From Scopulariopsis brevicaulis (taxonomy: Eukaryota; Ascomycota; Sordariomycetes; Microascales; Microascaceae): a stretch of DNA of 64,000 nt. Numbering within the stretch: position 1 is the stretch's first letter; every line of letters starts with the position of its first letter. Below the pieces are notes generated by a model. It was not told where the DNA came from and did not search any database. It worked only from the letters and a program-made list of their open reading frames with translations. Both the position numbers and the translations under genes were made by a program. The stretch is taken from NCBI GenBank assembly GCA_017657125.1, contig JAGFNX010000137.1:1-64000 (forward strand), given 5' to 3'. Shown here in pieces: positions 1 through 11,591 of this stretch.

Positions 1-11
1 GTGGGGGTGTG

Positions 12-31
12 GGGGGGGGGGGGGGGGGGGG
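12..31. repeat. Poly-G tract at the window edge
   Basis: An uninterrupted run of 20 G, preceded by a G/T-rich stretch at 1-11. It falls in the presumed next intron of the STAND gene, which is transcribed from the other strand and so would read poly-C. Homopolymers of this length are common assembly-error sites, so the exact length should not be trusted. Confidence 0.8.
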
Positions 32-48
32 CAAAGTGCGATGGTTAC

Positions 49-2164
49 CTGGCGCAACGGTGCTCTAGCTCCTCGTCGATGCTAATGTTGTTGTCGCTGG
101 CGATGAAGTAAAGGAGCCTGCTGGCGGAGGCGATGCTCAGGGCATCTCTTGCGTAGGCCAGCCACGCGAAGAACTTCCTCAGGACGATGATGTCCTGCTC
201 GGTGCGGCCCTTCTGGCAGTCATCGAGCAGCACTTTATAGAGGTCAATGGTGTCCGAAGGGAGTTTCTCGAGCTCGCGGAGTATGGCCTTTTCCCTCCCG
301 AGCTGATTGAGCCTCCGTAGCATGTGATCGATGTATCGCATGGCTGTAGATCGCGCGTGTTAGCAGAAACCGGCCAAGTCAAAATACAGAAACGGGCTAG
401 CTTACTGTCAGCCTGTTTCGAAAGCTTAAGGACTATCTTCTTCTTGGTCTTCTGCGACAGCTTCCTCAACCGGCCCATGGCCCTGAGACGGCCGAGGATG
501 ATTGTTCGCATGTCCGGTAGAACAAGCTCCTTGGTTACCTCGAAGACCTGCGCCTTGGTCATTTGTATATCGGGCGAGTAGACGTTGGGGTCACTTGTGA
601 AAAGGACACGGACATTGATGTCCTCCTCCATGACTCCAATATCCTCGAGCGATTCGTCAATAAGAGACCGCTGCTGGATATCTAGCTCGTCCAGCCCGTC
701 AAGGACAAGCAACAGCCGTCTCCCAGACTTCTTCGAAAATCTCTGGTCGAACAGCAACTCCCACAGTTTTTCGTAGTCCTGCCAGAGAGGGTTTCCGGTG
801 CCCCCGTTTGCCAGGGACCTTAGGTGGAGTTGGACGTCCGCTAGCGCCTCTTCGCGGTACCCGTGGTCCTGGGTCGCGATCTGCAGCGCGCACGAGCGCA
901 GCATCCTGTCCGCCCACTTGCGCTCGCCCTCGTCCCGGAAGAAGTAGTACGCCACTGACGTCGAGGCGTCGCCGATGAACTCCCGCTGGAGCGCCTTGAC
1001 AACGGAGTACGCGAGCGTCGACTTGCCCATGCCGGCGGACCCTGAGACCCAGAGGCACGGGACGTTGCCGGCCTCAAACTCGGTGTACACGTCTTGCTCA
1101 AGGAACCAGCTGTAGGTGCCGTTGATGTAGTGGGCCTCAATCTCGGCCAGATGCACCTTGTCGTCGAGATCGCAATTCAGCGACGTCTGAAGCGCTCGCA
1201 TGGCGATGGACTTGCGAGACCCGGCGTCGACGAGCTGGTCCTGCCCGCCCTTTGGCTTGGACATCTTGTTGAGCGTCTTCATCACCTGCTGCAACCCCGC
1301 GGTGTACTCTGCGCCCCGCTCGTCCTGCCTCGTGACGACGGTGAGGATCTCGTGGCTCGTGTAGGCGGCATCCTGGGCGTGACCCTTTGACTCCAATCCC
1401 AGCATGTAGTTCTGCTGCGAGATGACCAAGTTCTGCTGGACGCCTGCCTGGATCTGCTTGACATCTTGCCCGAGGACGTCGAGCTTCTTGCCGCTCTCGA
1501 GCGTGTGTTTCAGCGTCGCCAGCATGGCGGCGGACTCAAAGCGCTCGAGGTGCATATGTAGCGAGTCAAACGCGCCCTTGAGCTTGGGGTCGCTCCCGTC
1601 GATGAGGGCCTTGGCCCACTTGCTCAATCGTCCCTTTTGCCTGCACTTGCGCGCGATGGCGCTCAGCGTCATCATGGCGGAGAAGACGTTGATGAGGAAG
1701 CGGCGGAATTGCCACTCGCTCGGCATGCGACTTTCCAGCATCGACACACGCTCGAGGAACGAGTTCATGACATCGAAAAAGGAGATAATCATGTCGTAGT
1801 CCTCCGAGACGACCTTGGATGCGTTCATGACATAGTTGAAGGCCGTGAGGATGGCGGCGCTGGGTGGGAACGCGGCGCTCGCGGCGTCGGCGATGTGCGT
1901 CGCCACGCCGACGACGATTTCCGAGTTTTTGGAGATGAGGGACCGGAGCTTGTCGAGCTTGCCCTTGTTGTGGCGGTACTCGCCAAAGAGGAGCAGCTGG
2001 TGGTCCTGCTCGGCCCTGATGTGGTCGATGTTGAGGCGCGAGGGCGGCACGGCGCGGAGGTCGGTGCCGCACTCCTCGTAGTATCGTATCAGCGCCTCCT
2101 GCCACAGCGTCCCGATGTCAGTCTCCTCGCCGGGAGGCGGCTTGTCGCCGGAGGGGACCGTCAT
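49..2164 (-). CDS. Goodbye-NACHT STAND (NLR-like) protein, 3' end outside the window
   Basis: Predicted signal-transducing NTPase of the fungal NLR-like type; such proteins act in non-self recognition and programmed cell death. Exon 1 is 2164-406. A 62-nt intron (405-344, donor GTAAGC, branch GCTAAC) joins it to exon 2 (343-49), which ends at a plausible donor AG/GTAACC; the rest lies left of the window. Residues about 15-225 look like the fungal STAND N-terminal Goodbye domain. Walker A is GSAGMGKST (375-383) and Walker B is LLLVLDGLDEL (484-494). Exon 2 carries the helical region after the NACHT core (LPSDTIDLYKVLLDDC). The C-terminal repeats that would define the receptor class are not visible. 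The NACHT call is firm, Goodbye is likely, and the role is inferred from family. Confidence 0.85.
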
Positions 2165-3077
2165 CGTTGCGGTTTGCGCTAATTGCGTGTAAGCTCCCCT
2201 TGAGCGGAAAGCCCCCTTTTCAAGGTCGCAGTGGAGGTGAGGGGTACGGAATAAGGAGAGCTGGAGCGCACCGGATGAATTTATCGTGAGAATCCGGAGG
2301 GAACGCCCCGGTCCTCAGGCCCACCTTCATGCAAGCCCGCGGATGGGGCGGCGGGTTCCATCTTCTCATTGGGGAGCCTGGCCGTCAGCCGTTGGGGCAC
2401 GAACCCAAAGCGGACTCGGGCTGCGACACAGCCACCCCTTTTTTCATTTCATGCAGAATCCTTCCATTTTGCTGCTGTCGGAATTGGGAACCGGTGACTG
2501 GTGGAGGTTTCGTTATGCAGTCAGCGAGATTTCGAGGCGCCGTGTTATTGGATGGGGGCTTCAGCCCTGTTGGGCTTGTCTGCAGGGAAGGGGGGTTCCA
2601 TATTTTTGATGTTGGCCATTAGCGAGAATCCGAGGTTTCCTAGTAAGGCGCGGGGATATATCGAGATTCTGTGGCTGGCTTGACGGGGGCGTGAGATGGG
2701 ACGGCATGGCAGGCTTCTACGATGACGGCGTCATAAGCGAAGCGGAAGCCTGGTGGTATATTGGAAATTCAGTGTACTAGGCTACGTGCCGCTATTATGC
2801 TACACTAATGAAGCCATTACCGGGCCCTCTCCTCTAGAAACATACATCTGGACTCAAACTAGGCGCGGTATATTCGCCGCAGCGATCAGTGTTTTCATCC
2901 GTCATTCTACGTTGCCATAGCCATTCCTCACCTGTATTATACAACACCTAGTCAAATCGTCCTCGTGTTTCTGTATATAGCGTAGCTAGAGTCCCGCCAG
3001 TACTTCGCATTCCCGACTCACCTCATGTGAACGGTCCCCGCCCACCAGGACCCTCGGCCTCAGGAGCTAGCCCGCCT
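2165..3077. other. Intergenic region, no gene seen
   Basis: This lies between the start of the STAND gene and the stop of the hydrolase, both on the minus strand. It must hold the STAND promoter. Open frames here (for example 2286-2622 on plus) have no recognisable domain, signal or splice context. Confidence 0.6.
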
Positions 3078-4112
3078 CTACTCCCGCTTCCCCAGCCACC
3101 CCAGCAACTCCTCGTGGAACATATCCGGGTGCGAAATCTGCGGCGCGTGCCCCAGCTCCGGGAACCTAATCAACTCCCCGTCTGGCAGCTGGCCCACCAC
3201 AAACGGGCCCAGCTCATCAAAGTGACCAAGCTCCGCAGCTACTTCGGGGGGCGACCACTGCGCACCAATGGCGGTATCATCCTGCTCGCCAATAATAAGC
3301 AGCGTCCGCGGCTTCAGGCGCGCGAACTCGTGCGCGACGGGCTGCGTGAGGACGAGATCCACGATGCGCGCTTGGATCTGCAGGTAGGCGTCACGCTCGC
3401 TGCCGTGGTAAATGTTGACGAGCATGTTTACCCACTCGTCATACTCGTCGCGCCACTCGCCAACATAGTAGGTTGCCTGCTCGTACCCGCGGATAGATCC
3501 ATACGTCGATGCGGCCTCGGTCTTGGCCGTCTGTTCGATTGTCACGTACGGGACCCCCTTGGCGGTGTAGTCCTCCAGCCCTACGGCATTGACCATGACG
3601 AGCTTATCGACGCGCTCGGGAAACATCAGGCCAAAGCGCGCTGTAAGCATTCCGCCAAAGGAGTGTCCCACAACCGTGGCATTCTCGACGCCCAGCACAT
3701 CGAGGAGGGCCGCGGTGTTATGCGCAAGCTGATGAAGGCTGTACTGGTAGTCCGCCGGCTTGGAGCTCTTGCAGAATCCGATTTGGTCTGGTGCCACGAC
3801 ACGGTATCCCGCGCCTGTGAGGGCGTCGATGGTCGGCCCCCAGGTAGGCGCGCAGAAATTCTTTCCATGCAGGAGGACGGCAGTCCTGCCGTTGGGGGCT
3901 GAGCACTCAGCGGGTGGGATGTCCATAAAGGCCATTTCCAGGTCGTGGCCCTGCGAGGCAAAGCGGTAGAGGTTCACGGGGTGGGGGTATGTGAAGTTGG
4001 AGCCATTGAGCTCGTCGGAGAATGGCCCCTTGTCAATGAAGCTGTGTTCGTTGGCGGAGACGGAGGTCGCACCCAGCGCCAGGAGGATTGGAATGAAGGA
4101 AATGAGCCTCAT
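3078..4112 (-). CDS. Secreted alpha/beta hydrolase
   Basis: Single-exon alpha/beta-hydrolase fold protein, probably an esterase or epoxide-hydrolase-like enzyme of unknown substrate. The frame is open to 4190, but the Met at 4112 is preferred because it begins a clear signal peptide (MRLISFIPILLALGATSVSA), giving 344 aa. The oxyanion-hole motif LLHGKNF comes first, then the nucleophile elbow GHSFGG (Ser about 151), an acid candidate in GEQDD and the catalytic His in FPELGHAPQ (about 322). The triad looks complete. It sits about 5.6 kb from the PKS cluster, so membership is possible but unsupported. The fold is certain; the substrate cannot be told. Confidence 0.88.
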   Translation of the reverse strand: MRLISFIPILLALGATSVSANEHSFIDKGPFSDELNGSNFTYPHPVNLYRFASQGHDLEMAFMDIPPAECSAPNGRTAVLLHGKNFCAPTWGPTIDALTGAGYRVVAPDQIGFCKSSKPADYQYSLHQLAHNTAALLDVLGVENATVVGHSFGGMLTARFGLMFPERVDKLVMVNAVGLEDYTAKGVPYVTIEQTAKTEAASTYGSIRGYEQATYYVGEWRDEYDEWVNMLVNIYHGSERDAYLQIQARIVDLVLTQPVAHEFARLKPRTLLIIGEQDDTAIGAQWSPPEVAAELGHFDELGPFVVGQLPDGELIRFPELGHAPQISHPDMFHEELLGWLGKRE

Positions 4113-5394
4113 ACTGGAAGAGCGGACTCGTCTCACCAAATTGAACGAAGCTAGTGAGAGGAAGCGCGATCCACGTTGGACTCCGGCCATGCGAGGGAGA
4201 AAGATTCAACAAGTGGGGCGATGAAGGAGAGGTGTCAAGATTGAAACAAGAAGAGACTCCCGAGAAAACTGACCATTAATGCGGGTGGAAAAGGTTACAC
4301 AAGGAATACGAGGCGTAGTAGTATTGCGAATTTTAACAGCCGCGGGGTACTGTGCAGGTACGAATACGTCGCAATTCGATCTGCGGTCGTAGAGCGGCCT
4401 CCACGACGTTACAGTTTCGACTATACGCGTCCTTCTCCTTGCCGAGGTCTCGGCATACATGGAACGCTCTCTCTCGACTTTGGGTCTCAATACTGACTTG
4501 GGAGTTTGCTTCTTATTGTCGATATAGGGGAGGTCCCAAAATCTGTAATGCCATCAGTGCGTCGACATCGTATCTTCACATCTCGTTCTTCCCGATCATA
4601 TCCGCGCCCTAGAACCACTTTACGCCGTTTTCCGCCGATGGGCCGCGGTGCGTACCCCGGACATCACTCGCTCCCCGAGAAGATGCAGATCCCGCCATAT
4701 CCTTGCGTTGAGAAGCCAGTGGGCCATCGGACAGAGACCTACCTTAGTTTAACTAGATCTTCCCGCCTTGCGCTAGCTAGCCAAAGGGCATTTATTCCCT
4801 AGGTGGATTTACGAGATTGGGGAATCCCAGTACTGCTCTTACCAAACCGACATGGGTCACGACTAGAACGGCGATCTGTGGGTGTGAAGCTGACTGTGTG
4901 ACTATCACATCTCTCGTTCACTCTCGACGGAAAATGCGACTACGCCAGACCAAGAGGTAGCCTTTAGCAGCGGTGACACTAGTGAACAAGTGGCCTCGTT
5001 ACACGCATGTTACAAACGGAAGGTGCGGGAACGGCCCGGCCCGTTGATTTGCACAGGCTAGGTCTTCCTACTAAACTAGTTCCGGTTCTTTCTTGGATTA
5101 GCTCCGAGGTGCTACATGGACACATTATGGTGTTCGATGCCAGAGCCCTCGTTCACCACCTACATCCTTAACCATTCATGTAATACAGTAGGCAGACACA
5201 GGGCCCCGCGATTAAATAGCAGCAAATATATGCCACAGCCCGACAGAAGGTGAGTTGATAATACACCACTAGGAATAATCGGTGGCACCAAAGTCGGAAG
5301 TGTAGAATGCTGATAAACATCGCTTGGTATTCGAAGAGAAAACGCCCCTAGTCTCGCTCAAAACAACTTTTTATATATACAATAGCCCAACGCT
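4113..5394. other. Intergenic region, no gene seen
   Basis: This lies upstream of the hydrolase and downstream of the reductase. Short frames at 4206-4490 (minus) and 4352-4802 (plus) overlap one another and show no domain, so I treat it as non-coding. Confidence 0.55.
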
Positions 5395-7386
5395 TCACCG
5401 CTCCAGGCGCTCATCGTAGCAGAAGGCAACGTCGTACCGCTCCTCCCCCTTCCACACCTTGCCTGCGGAGTTCAACTCCGAGACTACCTTCCTGAGGTCC
5501 GTAATCATGCCCACAGGGCCACTCCCAAACACGACCGTCGGCCCGCTGCTCGTGTCCTCGACAAAGTCCCTCACGGCCTTTGGCAGGTCGGGGTGCCTGA
5601 ACTCCGGAGCCCGGTCTTGGCCCCCGATGAACGACACCCTCGCCCCGGCACGCTTGGTTTGCCCCGTCTCCTTCTCAATCATGTCCTCCGACGAGGACCC
5701 TGAGCCCAGCCTATCGACGCCCTCCTCCCGCGTGACGAAGACGTTCACCAGGATTCCAGGGTTCCTCTTCAGCGCCTTGAGCTCGGGCTCCACCCAGTCG
5801 AGATCGCTCGCGCGCCGCATGACCCAGATGAGCTCCACCTTGCGACCCTCGAGCCCCGAGTTCACGAGATCGAGCAGCACGGGGAGAACATATGTGATAC
5901 CCGTGCCGCCCGCGACACAGAGGATGTTGCTCCGCGGCGTGAGGTCGTCAGACAGGCAGCTCCCGTAGGGCCCCGTGAGGACAACGCCCACCTTGCTCGC
6001 GGCCCGCAAGTCACTGTCGCTCTTATCCTCCGCCGGTACCGCGGCAATCTGCTTCTTGACGTGGTCGGCAATCTTCTTCGTCTCGCCGCCCTTGGCGCGG
6101 AACACATACGAGTGCGTCACGACACCGTTGACGGACCTCGGCCGGTTCAGCGGCGTCATGGGGTGCGACTGCCAGATGCTCCCGTCCGTGAAGGTGAGGT
6201 AGAAGTGCTGCCCAATGTGCCACGGGTCGCTGCGGAGGTCAAAGTCGAGCCTCACAATATCGCCGTCCGCCTCGTTGGCGAAGAGCTGCGGGTCGGCCCT
6301 TGCGGGCGTGATCCAGCGCCCGCTGGCTGTGTTGGAGTGCAGCGCCCACGACCTCCAGGCCCGCGCGGCGCGGTCGAGACCCCAGATGAGGATGGCGGGC
6401 GTGAGGAAGCAGTGCAGCTGCTCCCAGTGGCCGATGCAGGCGCCGATGTACACCATGGCGAGGACGTAGTGCGACTTTCGGAAGAACTCGTAGCCCGTGA
6501 GGCGGATGACGGGGGGCAGGCTGAGGATGTAGAGCGCGAGGAGGAGGATCATGGCGATGATGCCCCAGATGATGTACAGCTGCTTCACCCACCCCACGGC
6601 GACGTCGGGCTGGGGCTGGTAGAGGCGGATCTCGATGATGCACCACCCGATGGTGTGCAGCGAGGACTGCACCACGATGATGTAGCCGAGCCAGCGGTGG
6701 AGGAAGTTGAAGTTCTGGTAGGGGACGCCGGTGACGACGGAGAGGAAGGACTCGCGCGTGGAGAGAAGGACGGAGAGCGGCGTGAGGGCGTACGCGAGGA
6801 CGCCGACGCGGTCGGACCAGGGGCCGAGACCTGTTCGGGTGTTGTACACGCCCGGCATGTCGTCGACGGGCGTGACCCACGTCTTGTAGGTGATGCCGGC
6901 GAAGGAGTAGATGGTCAGGTACGCGGTCAGGATGCCCAAGATGAGCACCTGCAGCCGCGACGCCCGGCCGAAGGGGAAGAAGGCCTCCGGTAGGAGGTAG
7001 CGCCGCACCCAGGACTTGGTCGCGCGCTCCAGCCGGCCCGCCGTGCCCTCGGTGGTCACGGCCTGGGCCTGCTCCGCGGACTGCATCGCATCGCGGCGCT
7101 CCTGCTTCCGCTTCTTCGAGGTCCAGTGCACGGCGCCCCAGACGATGAAGATGGCGGCGATGGTCAGCCAGAAGGCGCCGGTGAAGATCATGCCCAGGTC
7201 GTGCTCGCTGTACACGGCGTCGAGGTACGCGCACGACCCGGGGTCGTTGGTGCAGGGGACCACGCGGTCGGCGTAGCCCCAGTGGGGGACGACGGACTCG
7301 GCCGAGTCATGGTCCTGGATGTGGCGGCGGACCCGGGAGGCTTCGTGGAGGGGGTCCATGGCGGTGGGAAGGAGGTCGGAGGCCAA
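5395..7386 (-). CDS. Ferric reductase / NADPH-oxidase-like flavocytochrome
   Basis: Plasma-membrane flavocytochrome of the ferric/cupric reductase (FRE) family, which moves electrons from NADPH via FAD and two hemes to extracellular metal chelates. Single exon, 663 aa. An N-terminal TM segment lies at about 66-84 and the ferric-reductase membrane domain at about 145-335. Two His pairs with FRE-like spacing, H230/H244 and H306/H320, are the expected heme ligands. A short FAD motif HPMT (408-411) follows, then GPYG (472-475), the NAD(P)H motif GGTGITYV (493-500) and the terminal FGSGPVGM motif. No EF hands are seen, which argues against a calcium-regulated NOX. A second Met at residue 10 is an alternative start. 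All key residues are present, but specificity (iron, copper or other) is not shown. Confidence 0.9.
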   Translation of the reverse strand: MASDLLPTAMDPLHEASRVRRHIQDHDSAESVVPHWGYADRVVPCTNDPGSCAYLDAVYSEHDLGMIFTGAFWLTIAAIFIVWGAVHWTSKKRKQERRDAMQSAEQAQAVTTEGTAGRLERATKSWVRRYLLPEAFFPFGRASRLQVLILGILTAYLTIYSFAGITYKTWVTPVDDMPGVYNTRTGLGPWSDRVGVLAYALTPLSVLLSTRESFLSVVTGVPYQNFNFLHRWLGYIIVVQSSLHTIGWCIIEIRLYQPQPDVAVGWVKQLYIIWGIIAMILLLALYILSLPPVIRLTGYEFFRKSHYVLAMVYIGACIGHWEQLHCFLTPAILIWGLDRAARAWRSWALHSNTASGRWITPARADPQLFANEADGDIVRLDFDLRSDPWHIGQHFYLTFTDGSIWQSHPMTPLNRPRSVNGVVTHSYVFRAKGGETKKIADHVKKQIAAVPAEDKSDSDLRAASKVGVVLTGPYGSCLSDDLTPRSNILCVAGGTGITYVLPVLLDLVNSGLEGRKVELIWVMRRASDLDWVEPELKALKRNPGILVNVFVTREEGVDRLGSGSSSEDMIEKETGQTKRAGARVSFIGGQDRAPEFRHPDLPKAVRDFVEDTSSGPTVVFGSGPVGMITDLRKVVSELNSAGKVWKGEERYDVAFCYDERLER

Positions 7387-9723
7387 CGTCGGGGGTGGGA
7401 CGGATGACGGGAGGGTTCTATTAATAGGGATGGATGGCCACGGCGGACACGGTCCGCGAACGGGATGGAAAGTTCAACTCTGGGTATAATGCGTAAAGAC
7501 AAAAATGACGAGACAAATGCGGCTTGTCCAAGCTTGAAAGAGCTGCCGCTGCTTTGAAAGTGAGCCTGGCGTTTACTAGTCACACAAAGAAGATCGGAAG
7601 AGCGGCACGGGCGAGGACGGTTTATGAACGCCCCGCGACCGGCTGCCCGCCCCACGACGCTAAAGGATACGATCCAGGCGTCGTGGGGCCGGCAGGATTC
7701 CGTCGAACGGTTTGCGCAAGTTCCTTGGCTCCTACGCCCGCTTTGCGCAAGTTCCCATTCGGTGGGAAGCCAACACGCGGGGCAATTGCTTCGATATATT
7801 CCCCCAAATGAGCAGGTTCGAGCACGTTTTTCCATCTCGGCGTCTCCACTTTCTTAATTAGTCCGATGCGATGTGGGTCAGGAGTTCCCATTTCAGCCAG
7901 CTCCCGGCAAACAGCTTCTGGCTTTGCACGAATCCCGTTGCTGAGACGCTAAGGCGCCCCACCCTATTGCTTCGGGAAGATGTCCACTTAATTTAGCGCG
8001 TAGATTAGAGGACGCTTGGCGGAAGGGAGGGAAGCATCGGGATCAAACTCAATCTATCTCGATATCTGCGCGACACGATCAAGCCCTTGGCAGCCGGGGA
8101 ACGTCGCACCGGGCCAATGACTTTGTACGTATTGATATTAGCAGACCTCCTTCTTCATCTTCCTGTCACGGGACTTGCCGAAAGGGGATCCATCCGCCGC
8201 GTGGCTCCCGGACCGGCGCCGGTAGTCGCCCCGCGGACCCGGAACAGTCCCCGAAGAGTAACACCACGGATATCCACACGGGTGGGTATGTCTGACAAAC
8301 GTCAACCTTTGATCGGGTTGGTAGCCCTGCAGGGCAGATGGTCCGAAACATCGAAACATGCCTCCGATCGGAGATTGGGCCGGGTGCATCAGATGCAGGC
8401 CGGCATACGACGTTGGAGTAGAGTTATTCGCTGACGCCGCTGACGTTTGTGAGGCCCCATTAAGTCTAGACCGCACCGGAGGGATCTCTGGCGGCCTGTC
8501 CTGGACGGCGGTGCGAGGTAGACCCGCACAAGGATGAAACATATGCTAGGCTCTTCTGCTTGGTTGTTTCGACTAAGTTCATGTCATGTCACGTGCTAGT
8601 TCCTAGACGCGCGCTTTCTCTTCCGATAGGTGCCTGATAACTGGCGGCCTGTTTCAGACGATAGAGCTGCTAAAAGTTTGAAGTTGTTGGTGACGTTTAT
8701 GCTTGGTGTTTTGTGTTTGGCCCGGTGTTTTGGGTGGCTTAGGAGGATCCCGAAGTGAGGGGCCCGTGGGGCGGGTAGGGCGGGCAAGCCGCCGCCCAGT
8801 AATACGAGGAGTATCAGCAGCGAGAGCGGGTGCCCGCGGCTGGCTCCAGCCGCGTTATGACACCCGCCGCTCAGGTTCGCGTGCCCCCACAAGGTCGATA
8901 GTCTCCTTTTGCCTACAGCCACACGCGATAGCCAATACGCATCTCGTTTCATATGATGGCATGATATCATCAGATCGAGGGGCCGTGTCCATTGGAATAA
9001 TTAGGCAGTGTACATCGTAGGCTACGGCTATCATTCATATTAGCCGGAAGACATTCAACCAGCCGTTCCTGTCTTGGTTGACATAATAAACCGAACCTTG
9101 TAAGCGGGCTCGCGCTGACCGCGTTTAGCAGCTCATGGCATGTCGAAGAACTGTCAGCTTCGAGACACGTGAGTACCGTGAGTAAGCATGGATATCCTTT
9201 CCCGTCCAATGATTCTTCCAGGGAGACGCACCTCATAGAGGCGTTATGATGCGCTCTACAAGTAGTGTGGTAGTGTGCTAGACTTCCAACCCTCAGCCAG
9301 CGTAGCATCACGGTCCTATTTCCAATCTTCTACTTGCTAGTTTTCGAAAGCGCAGCCTTCTTCTCTTTTTGGTCTATTGGTCTTTGTTTTCTAAACATTT
9401 GGTCCGCCGATATGCGCCCCTCACCGCGCAGCCCGGCGTTTTCCTCCGGGTGTCGAGACATCCTGGTTCGGCCGTTTCTCAGCAGGCTCTCCCACTGGCC
9501 CGTGACTTATACCTCACCATGTCAGTACCACCTCGAGTGCCATTCTGCGTCCCGCTGCAGATCGTAAGCACGACGTTCCATTGCTTCAGCCCAACAAGCT
9601 AATCAGCCTTCGGTTCGGAGAAGCAATTTGTTTTCGCTCCACCCCACATTATCGTGGTGGCTTTTCCCCTTTCCTTCTTTTTTTTTTTTTTTTTTCGCAT
9701 CCCTCTCACATTTCTACGTAGAC
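7387..9723. other. Long intergenic region, no gene supported
   Basis: 2.3 kb between the reductase start (minus) and the P450 start (plus), so it holds two divergent promoters. Open frames (7188-7835, 8087-8434, 8596-8970, 8970-9311) overlap on opposite strands and resemble no family. A pyrimidine-rich tract with about 18 T in a row (about 9679-9696) lies just upstream of the P450 ATG and fits a fungal core promoter or 5' leader. Confidence 0.55.
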
Positions 9724-11591
9724 ATGGGCGTTCTACTTTCGACCGAGGGAAAGGCCTTGCTGGTCAGCGGACTGGCGGCGGCCGTCTACTTTGGCTACCG
9801 TGCGGCCCTCCCTAGGCCGCTCCCCGGTATTCCGTACAACAGGGACGCGGCCAACAAGCTGCTCGGCGACGTGCCCGAGATGATACGCTATGTGATGCGG
9901 ACGAAGCGTGTCTTTGTATGTCATCTTCTGCCTAGCCTTCTCCCTCCTCCCTAGGCTCTCACCTACTTCGAGCGAGCAAGGAGAAGTAGAACCTGCGTAA
10001 TGGCTGACAGAAAGGCTCCCATCGGGTCACGGTGACTTAGTGCTGGCTCACCTCATTGACAGACCGACACCAGAGTCCAATCGTACAGGTGTTTGTCAGG
10101 CCCATGTCTCTGCCGTGGATTGTGGTCACCGACCCGCTCGAGAGCCAGGACATCCTGCTCCGGCGCACCAAGGACTTTGACCGCGCGCGCTACTTCGGCG
10201 ACGTCATCAGCGGAGTGCTCCCCGAGCAGCACATCCAGTTCCAGTCGGGCGACGCGCGCTTTAGGAACAACCGCGCGCTAATCAACCACCTGATGGCGCC
10301 CACCTTTGTGAGCCAGGTCAGCGCGCCGGAGGTGTACAAGTCGGTGTGCACCCTGATGAAGCTGTGGCAGGCAAAGTGCGATGTGGCCGGGGGGCGGCCG
10401 TGGTCACCGCACGGCGACATAACCTTTTGGGCCCTCGACTCCATCTTCGCGTCATCCTTTGGCCTTCTAGAGGCGGACAGCAACACGGTGCGCCGCCTCG
10501 AGGCCGTGCAGCGCGCCGCGGCCCCGGCGTTGCCGGACGACGTAGACGAGCCCGTCGCGTTCCCGGAGGGCCACATCCCCAACGTCTTCCGTGCCGTGCT
10601 CACGCTATCCGACTCTCTGACGCAGACCCAGCTGTCGCCGGCCCCGCGCCTGACTGCGTGGCTCATGCACAAGCTGCCATACCTCCGGCGCGCGACGGCA
10701 ACAAAGGACGCGTGGCTAGGCGCGCGCATCGACGAGGCCGTCGCGCTGATAGAGGCAGACGTAGACAGCGACCGCCCCCGCAGCGCGCTGCACTCGGTAC
10801 TACTCCGCGAGCGCGACACAGCGCAGCGCGAGGGCCGGGCGCCGGCGTACCACAAGCGCGCCATTGCCGACGAGTTTGTGGGCTTCATGATGGCGGGCCA
10901 TGACACGACGGCAACGACGGTTGCGTGGGGCGTCAAGCTTCTGACGGACCACCCGGCAGCGCAGGCGCGGCTGCGGGAGGAGCTGCGGGCGGCACTGCCG
11001 GACGCGGCGAGGGGGCGGCGGGCTCCGACGTACGATGAGCTTATGCGCGCGAACGTGCCGTATCTTGATGCTATGGTGAACGAGGTGCTACGCAAGGCTA
11101 ATACAATCGACTTTGTGGTTCGCGTGGCGCTGCGCGATACGGTCGTGCTGGGCCACCACATACCACGCGGGACTGACATCTTCCTTATGGCTAACGGTGC
11201 CGGCTACATAGCGCCCGCGCTACCCCTGGACGACGCCTCGCGGTCGCCCGGCGCTCGCCGCACCGAGAGTAACGCCCGCGCGCTAGCGGGCGACTGGAGC
11301 GACGCCGACATCGCTTCCTTCCGCCCCGAGCGCTGGCTCCGCACAGACCCGGACACCGGCGCCGAATCCTTCGACCCCATGGCCGGGCCGACGCTGGCGT
11401 TTGGCCTCGGGCCCCGCGGGTGCTTTGGCCGGCGTCTTGCGGTACAGTCGCTACGGATCACGTTCGCCATGATGGTGTGGCACTTTAAGCTGCGGCCCAC
11501 GCCGGCTGAGCTGAGCGGGTACGACGCCGTGCAGCGGTTTGCGCGGGAGCCGACGCAGTGCTTTGTGAGGTTGGAGATGGCGGTTATCTAG
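9724..11591 (+). CDS. Cytochrome P450 monooxygenase
   Basis: Microsomal heme-thiolate monooxygenase, likely a tailoring enzyme of the neighbouring polyketide pathway. My model is exon 1 9724-9915, a 125-nt intron (donor GTATGT, acceptor CTTAG), then exon 2 10041-11591, giving 580 aa. The acceptor at 10040 is chosen because it restores the frame and gives the expected CWLTSLTDRHQSPIVQVF run after the N-terminal helix; the AG at 10062 would break the frame. An N-terminal hydrophobic anchor lies at about 10-25. Key motifs are I-helix AGHDTT (349-354), ExxR as EVLR (412-415), FRPERW, and the heme loop FGLGPRGCFG with Cys about 525. The catalytic set is complete. It is separated from the PKS by one small gene. 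The substrate is unknown. Confidence 0.93.

Noticed and set aside
3027..3902. Long plus-strand frame (291 aa)
   Set aside because: Antisense to the alpha/beta hydrolase, which has a signal peptide and full catalytic motifs; the plus frame shows no domain.
6061..6993. Long plus-strand frame (310 aa)
   Set aside because: Antisense shadow of the ferric reductase; Gly/Glu/Asp/Val-biased composition typical of reverse frames in GC-rich genes.
8087..8434. Possible small secreted protein with a hydrophobic start (MTLYVLILADLLLHL)
   Set aside because: After the hydrophobic stretch the sequence is Arg/Pro-rich without Cys pattern, and an overlapping antisense frame is equally open.
10041..10062. Alternative P450 acceptor at 10061-10062
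   Set aside because: It would shift the frame relative to exon 1, whereas the AG at 10039-10040 keeps frame and supplies the expected residues.
10190..11179. Long minus-strand frame (329 aa)
   Set aside because: Antisense to the P450; Ser/Arg-biased, no motif.
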